A stretch of DNA of 41,506 nucleotides from an uncultured Acidobacteriota bacterium. Its GTDB lineage: Bacteria; Acidobacteriota; Polarisedimenticolia; Polarisedimenticolales; JAIQFR01. A program made the position numbers and the translations under genes. The notes under the pieces are model-generated. The model had not been told where the DNA came from and ran no database searches. It saw only the letters and a program-made list of their open reading frames with translations. This document shows positions 39,751 through 41,506 of this stretch, in pieces. The stretch is taken from contig CALMJU010000091.1 of NCBI GenBank assembly GCA_937864465.1, positions 1-41,506 on the forward strand, in the 5' to 3' direction. Each line of letters begins with the position of its first letter. Position 1 is the stretch's first letter.

Positions 39751-40895
39751 CAGGGCTCCCGGACCTCCCGGATCCTTCGATAGAAATCCGCCAACCCTGC
39801 CACGATGCGCTCGCCGGAGAACAGCCTCAGCGCCCTGTCTCGCGCGGCGCCACCCATCGTGCGGCGACGCGACGAGTCTCGAAGCAAGGTCGCGATGGCA
39901 TCGGCGAGCGCCGGAGCGTCTCGGGGTGGCACGAGAATGCCGGTCTCTCCGTCCTCGACGGCGTCGGTGAGGCCGTAGATCCGTGTCGCAACGCTCGGCA
40001 GGCCGGCGGCCGCGGCCTCCAATGCCGAGATGCCGAATCCCTCCCGGTAGCTCGGAACACAGAAGAGGTCGGCCGCCGCCATGAAACGCTCGGGTTCCCG
40101 CGTGGGCCCCGGGAAGTGCAGGCGCGGCCCCAGCGCCCGGGCAGCGCCGCGCACATGCGCCTCCATGCCGCCCTCGTCCGGGCCCACGAGGAGCCAATGC
40201 AGGCACGAGAACGCGTCGTCGATCCGAAGCATCGCCTGCGCCATCTCTCGCAGGCCCTTGTCGGCGTTCAGTCGGCCGACGTACAGAACGACGGCAGCAT
40301 CGCTCGGAATGTCGAGCTCGGCGCGGACGGCGCGGCGCGCGTCGGGATCCGGTCGGAATCGCCGTCCGTCGACGCCGCAGATCGAGCCGTCGCCGATGAC
40401 GGCGATTCGCGAATCGGAGCAGACACGCTCGGAGACGAGAAAATCGCGTTGCGAGGGGCTGTCCGCAAGGAGGTGCGTCGCCAGCGCGGCGAGGAGGCGG
40501 TCCGCGCTCTTGAGCACGGCCCGAGCGAGACCGTGCCGCGTCACCCACACCTGGCCCGTGAACCAGTGAACTCGAACTGGGACGCCCCCGAGAGACGCCG
40601 CGGCCATGGACAGCAGTCCGGCCTTCGGCGTGATCGAGTGCACGATGTCGAAGCGATGCCGCCGGAACGTCCGGAGCAGCGCCAGCATCCCGGCGACGTC
40701 GCGTCCGATCGAGATCTCACGCGGGATCGAGACGTGGATTCGCGTCGCGCGTCGCGAGACGCCGGGCTCGTCGCCGGAGAAATCGGAAATTACGAAAACT
40801 TCGTAATCGTCGGCCAGCCGCTCGATGTGCGCGTTCAGGAACGCCACGACCGTCGTCGGCACGGCGGTGACGAAGCAGAGCCGGGGGCGTGTCAT
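39750..40895 (-). CDS. GT4-family glycosyltransferase
   Basis: A 381-residue retaining GT-B glycosyltransferase of family GT4, acting in the cytoplasm or at the membrane face on lipid-linked intermediates. The N-terminal half begins RLCFVTAVPTTVVAFLNAHIERL and contains VHSITPKAGLLSMAAA, like the PglA/WbpH type. The donor-binding half has VLYVGRLNADKGL, LLVGPDEGG and the E-x7-E motif SYREGFGISALEAAAAGLP. It is followed by the coupled sugar-transferase gene and lies 56 bases after the partial GT4 gene. GC content falls a little from here to the right edge, as is common in variable polysaccharide genes. Linkage and donor cannot be predicted. Confidence 0.92.
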   Translation of the reverse strand: MTRPRLCFVTAVPTTVVAFLNAHIERLADDYEVFVISDFSGDEPGVSRRATRIHVSIPREISIGRDVAGMLALLRTFRRHRFDIVHSITPKAGLLSMAAASLGGVPVRVHWFTGQVWVTRHGLARAVLKSADRLLAALATHLLADSPSQRDFLVSERVCSDSRIAVIGDGSICGVDGRRFRPDPDARRAVRAELDIPSDAAVVLYVGRLNADKGLREMAQAMLRIDDAFSCLHWLLVGPDEGGMEAHVRGAARALGPRLHFPGPTREPERFMAAADLFCVPSYREGFGISALEAAAAGLPSVATRIYGLTDAVEDGETGILVPPRDAPALADAIATLLRDSSRRRTMGGAARDRALRLFSGERIVAGLADFYRRIREVREP

Positions 40896-40951
40896 CTCGG
40901 CTCATTCTCCGCGAACTGTCAACCGTTCGGCAACATGGACTTCCCGCCGAC

Positions 40952-41506
40952 TCAGCGAGTCTTGAACCACTCTGCGGTCTTGTCGCGAAGGTATTCGTGG
41001 AAGACTCGCCGGCGGGTCTGGAGGATGTCGGCCTGAAACTCGCGCGCCTTCGCGAGGTTCCGGGCGGACATCGCCGAAAGACGCGCGGCACTCGCCAGGA
41101 CCTCACGTATTCGTTCGGCGAGGCTCGCCGCGTCCCCAGGCGCCACCATGTCGTCGCCGTGTAGCAGCTCCGGAATGCCTCCGGCCGTCGATCCGATGCA
41201 GGGGAGCGCACTCGCCATCGCCTCGATCATCGCCCTGGGAAGGCCCTCGGTCCGCGACGGGAGGACGAACAGATCGGCCGCGTCCAGCTCCTTGCGGATC
41301 GGCCCCCCGGGAGGCAACTGCCCAAGGAATCGCACGCAACGCTCCATGCCGAGACGCTTCGCGCGGAGCTCGAGCTCCGGGCGATGCTTGCCGTCTCCGA
41401 CGATCGTCAGGTGGGCATCGGCTCCACGGGTCCGCATCGTGGACACCGCGTCGATCAGGACGTCGGTTCCCTTGTACATCTGGCTCAGCGATCCGACGGT
41501 CACGAT
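40952..41506 (-). CDS. GT4-family glycosyltransferase, cut by the window edge
   Basis: The C-terminal 184 residues of a second GT4 glycosyltransferase; the frame stays open to the right edge, so the N-terminal acceptor half lies outside. Visible are the start of the donor domain (VTVGSLSQMYKGTDVLIDA), LTIVGDGKHRPELE, the E-x7-E motif SRTEGLPRAMIEAMASALP and a normal helical end. The in-frame GTG at 41503 is internal, not the start. It belongs to the same minus-strand group as the next two genes and would add another sugar to the repeat unit. Truncation is due to the window only. Confidence 0.9.
   Translation of the reverse strand: MVTVGSLSQMYKGTDVLIDAVSTMRTRGADAHLTIVGDGKHRPELELRAKRLGMERCVRFLGQLPPGGPIRKELDAADLFVLPSRTEGLPRAMIEAMASALPCIGSTAGGIPELLHGDDMVAPGDAASLAERIREVLASAARLSAMSARNLAKAREFQADILQTRRRVFHEYLRDKTAEWFKTR

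Noticed and set aside
40917-40922. Perfect TTGACA on the minus strand before the GT4 gene
   Set aside because: A -10 at 17 bases would overlap the start codon (CGAGAT), which would place transcription inside the gene, and the N-terminus of the protein looks correct.
1-41506. tRNA or rRNA genes, CRISPR arrays, insertion sequences, integrases
   Set aside because: None was recognised by reading both strands; no transposase-like product and no evenly spaced repeats were seen.

Overview
The window is very GC-rich (about 70-78% in most lines by eye) and gene-dense. It comes from a Gram-negative bacterium: there are outer-membrane lipoproteins, an RND efflux pump with its outer-membrane channel, a Wza-type export protein and a beta-barrel protein of an exopolysaccharide locus. 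Several small secreted proteins with carboxypeptidase-regulatory-like domains, together with a stand-alone NuoI-like ferredoxin and an HdrD-like iron-sulfur protein, would fit Acidobacteriota (for example Thermoanaerobaculia) or a neighbouring deep lineage. That assignment is inference; no rRNA or other marker gene is present.

Layout. 1-3.1 kb (+): a CoxE-like VWA protein, possibly continuing off the left edge, followed by an RNase II/R-family exonuclease. 3.1-5.8 kb (+): a membrane (Fe-S) oxidoreductase with CCG domains and a NuoI-like 2x[4Fe-4S] protein, forming an electron-transfer pair. 5.8-9.3 kb (-): a cell-envelope set made of a lipoprotein, two L,D-transpeptidases and a cysteine-less relative of them, the last three translationally coupled. 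9.5-11.3 kb (+): a small secreted protein, an unknown protein with a C/H metal-site motif and a small basic protein. 11.3-14.4 kb: rarA (-), a small zinc-ribbon protein (+) and two secreted beta-sandwich proteins with C-terminal membrane anchors (-). 14.4-16.5 kb (-): a GT2 glycosyltransferase and an unusual 4Fe-4S protein. 16.6-23.05 kb (+): a TetR regulator followed by a complete tripartite RND efflux operon, with a promoter and an inverted-repeat operator in the gap.

23.1-35.25 kb (-) is a polysaccharide locus read as two tight groups. Upstream group: DegT/PglE-like aminotransferase, CapD/PglF-like dehydratase, TPR protein, RfbD-like reductase, beta-barrel protein. After an internal promoter comes the second group: Wza-like export protein, Wzc-like tyrosine autokinase, O-antigen ligase/polymerase-like protein and a TPR protein. 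A divergent hybrid PAS-histidine kinase-receiver gene (35.3-36.9 kb, +) borders it. A 493-base gap follows that can fold into a compact RNA ending in a U-run. The locus continues with an ATP-grasp/HAD pair (+) and, facing it, two GT4 glycosyltransferases (one cut by the right edge) and a short PglC/WcaJ-type sugar-phosphate transferase (-). Dehydratase, aminotransferase and phosphoglycosyl transferase together suggest a repeat unit starting on a 4-amino-4,6-dideoxy sugar. The ATP-grasp enzyme could add an amide-linked group.

Several genes (rarA, the tetR gene, the larger L,D-transpeptidase) have a TAnnnT -10 hexamer only 6-7 bases before the start codon, which suggests leaderless mRNAs. I saw no tRNA, rRNA, CRISPR array, insertion sequence or phage gene.
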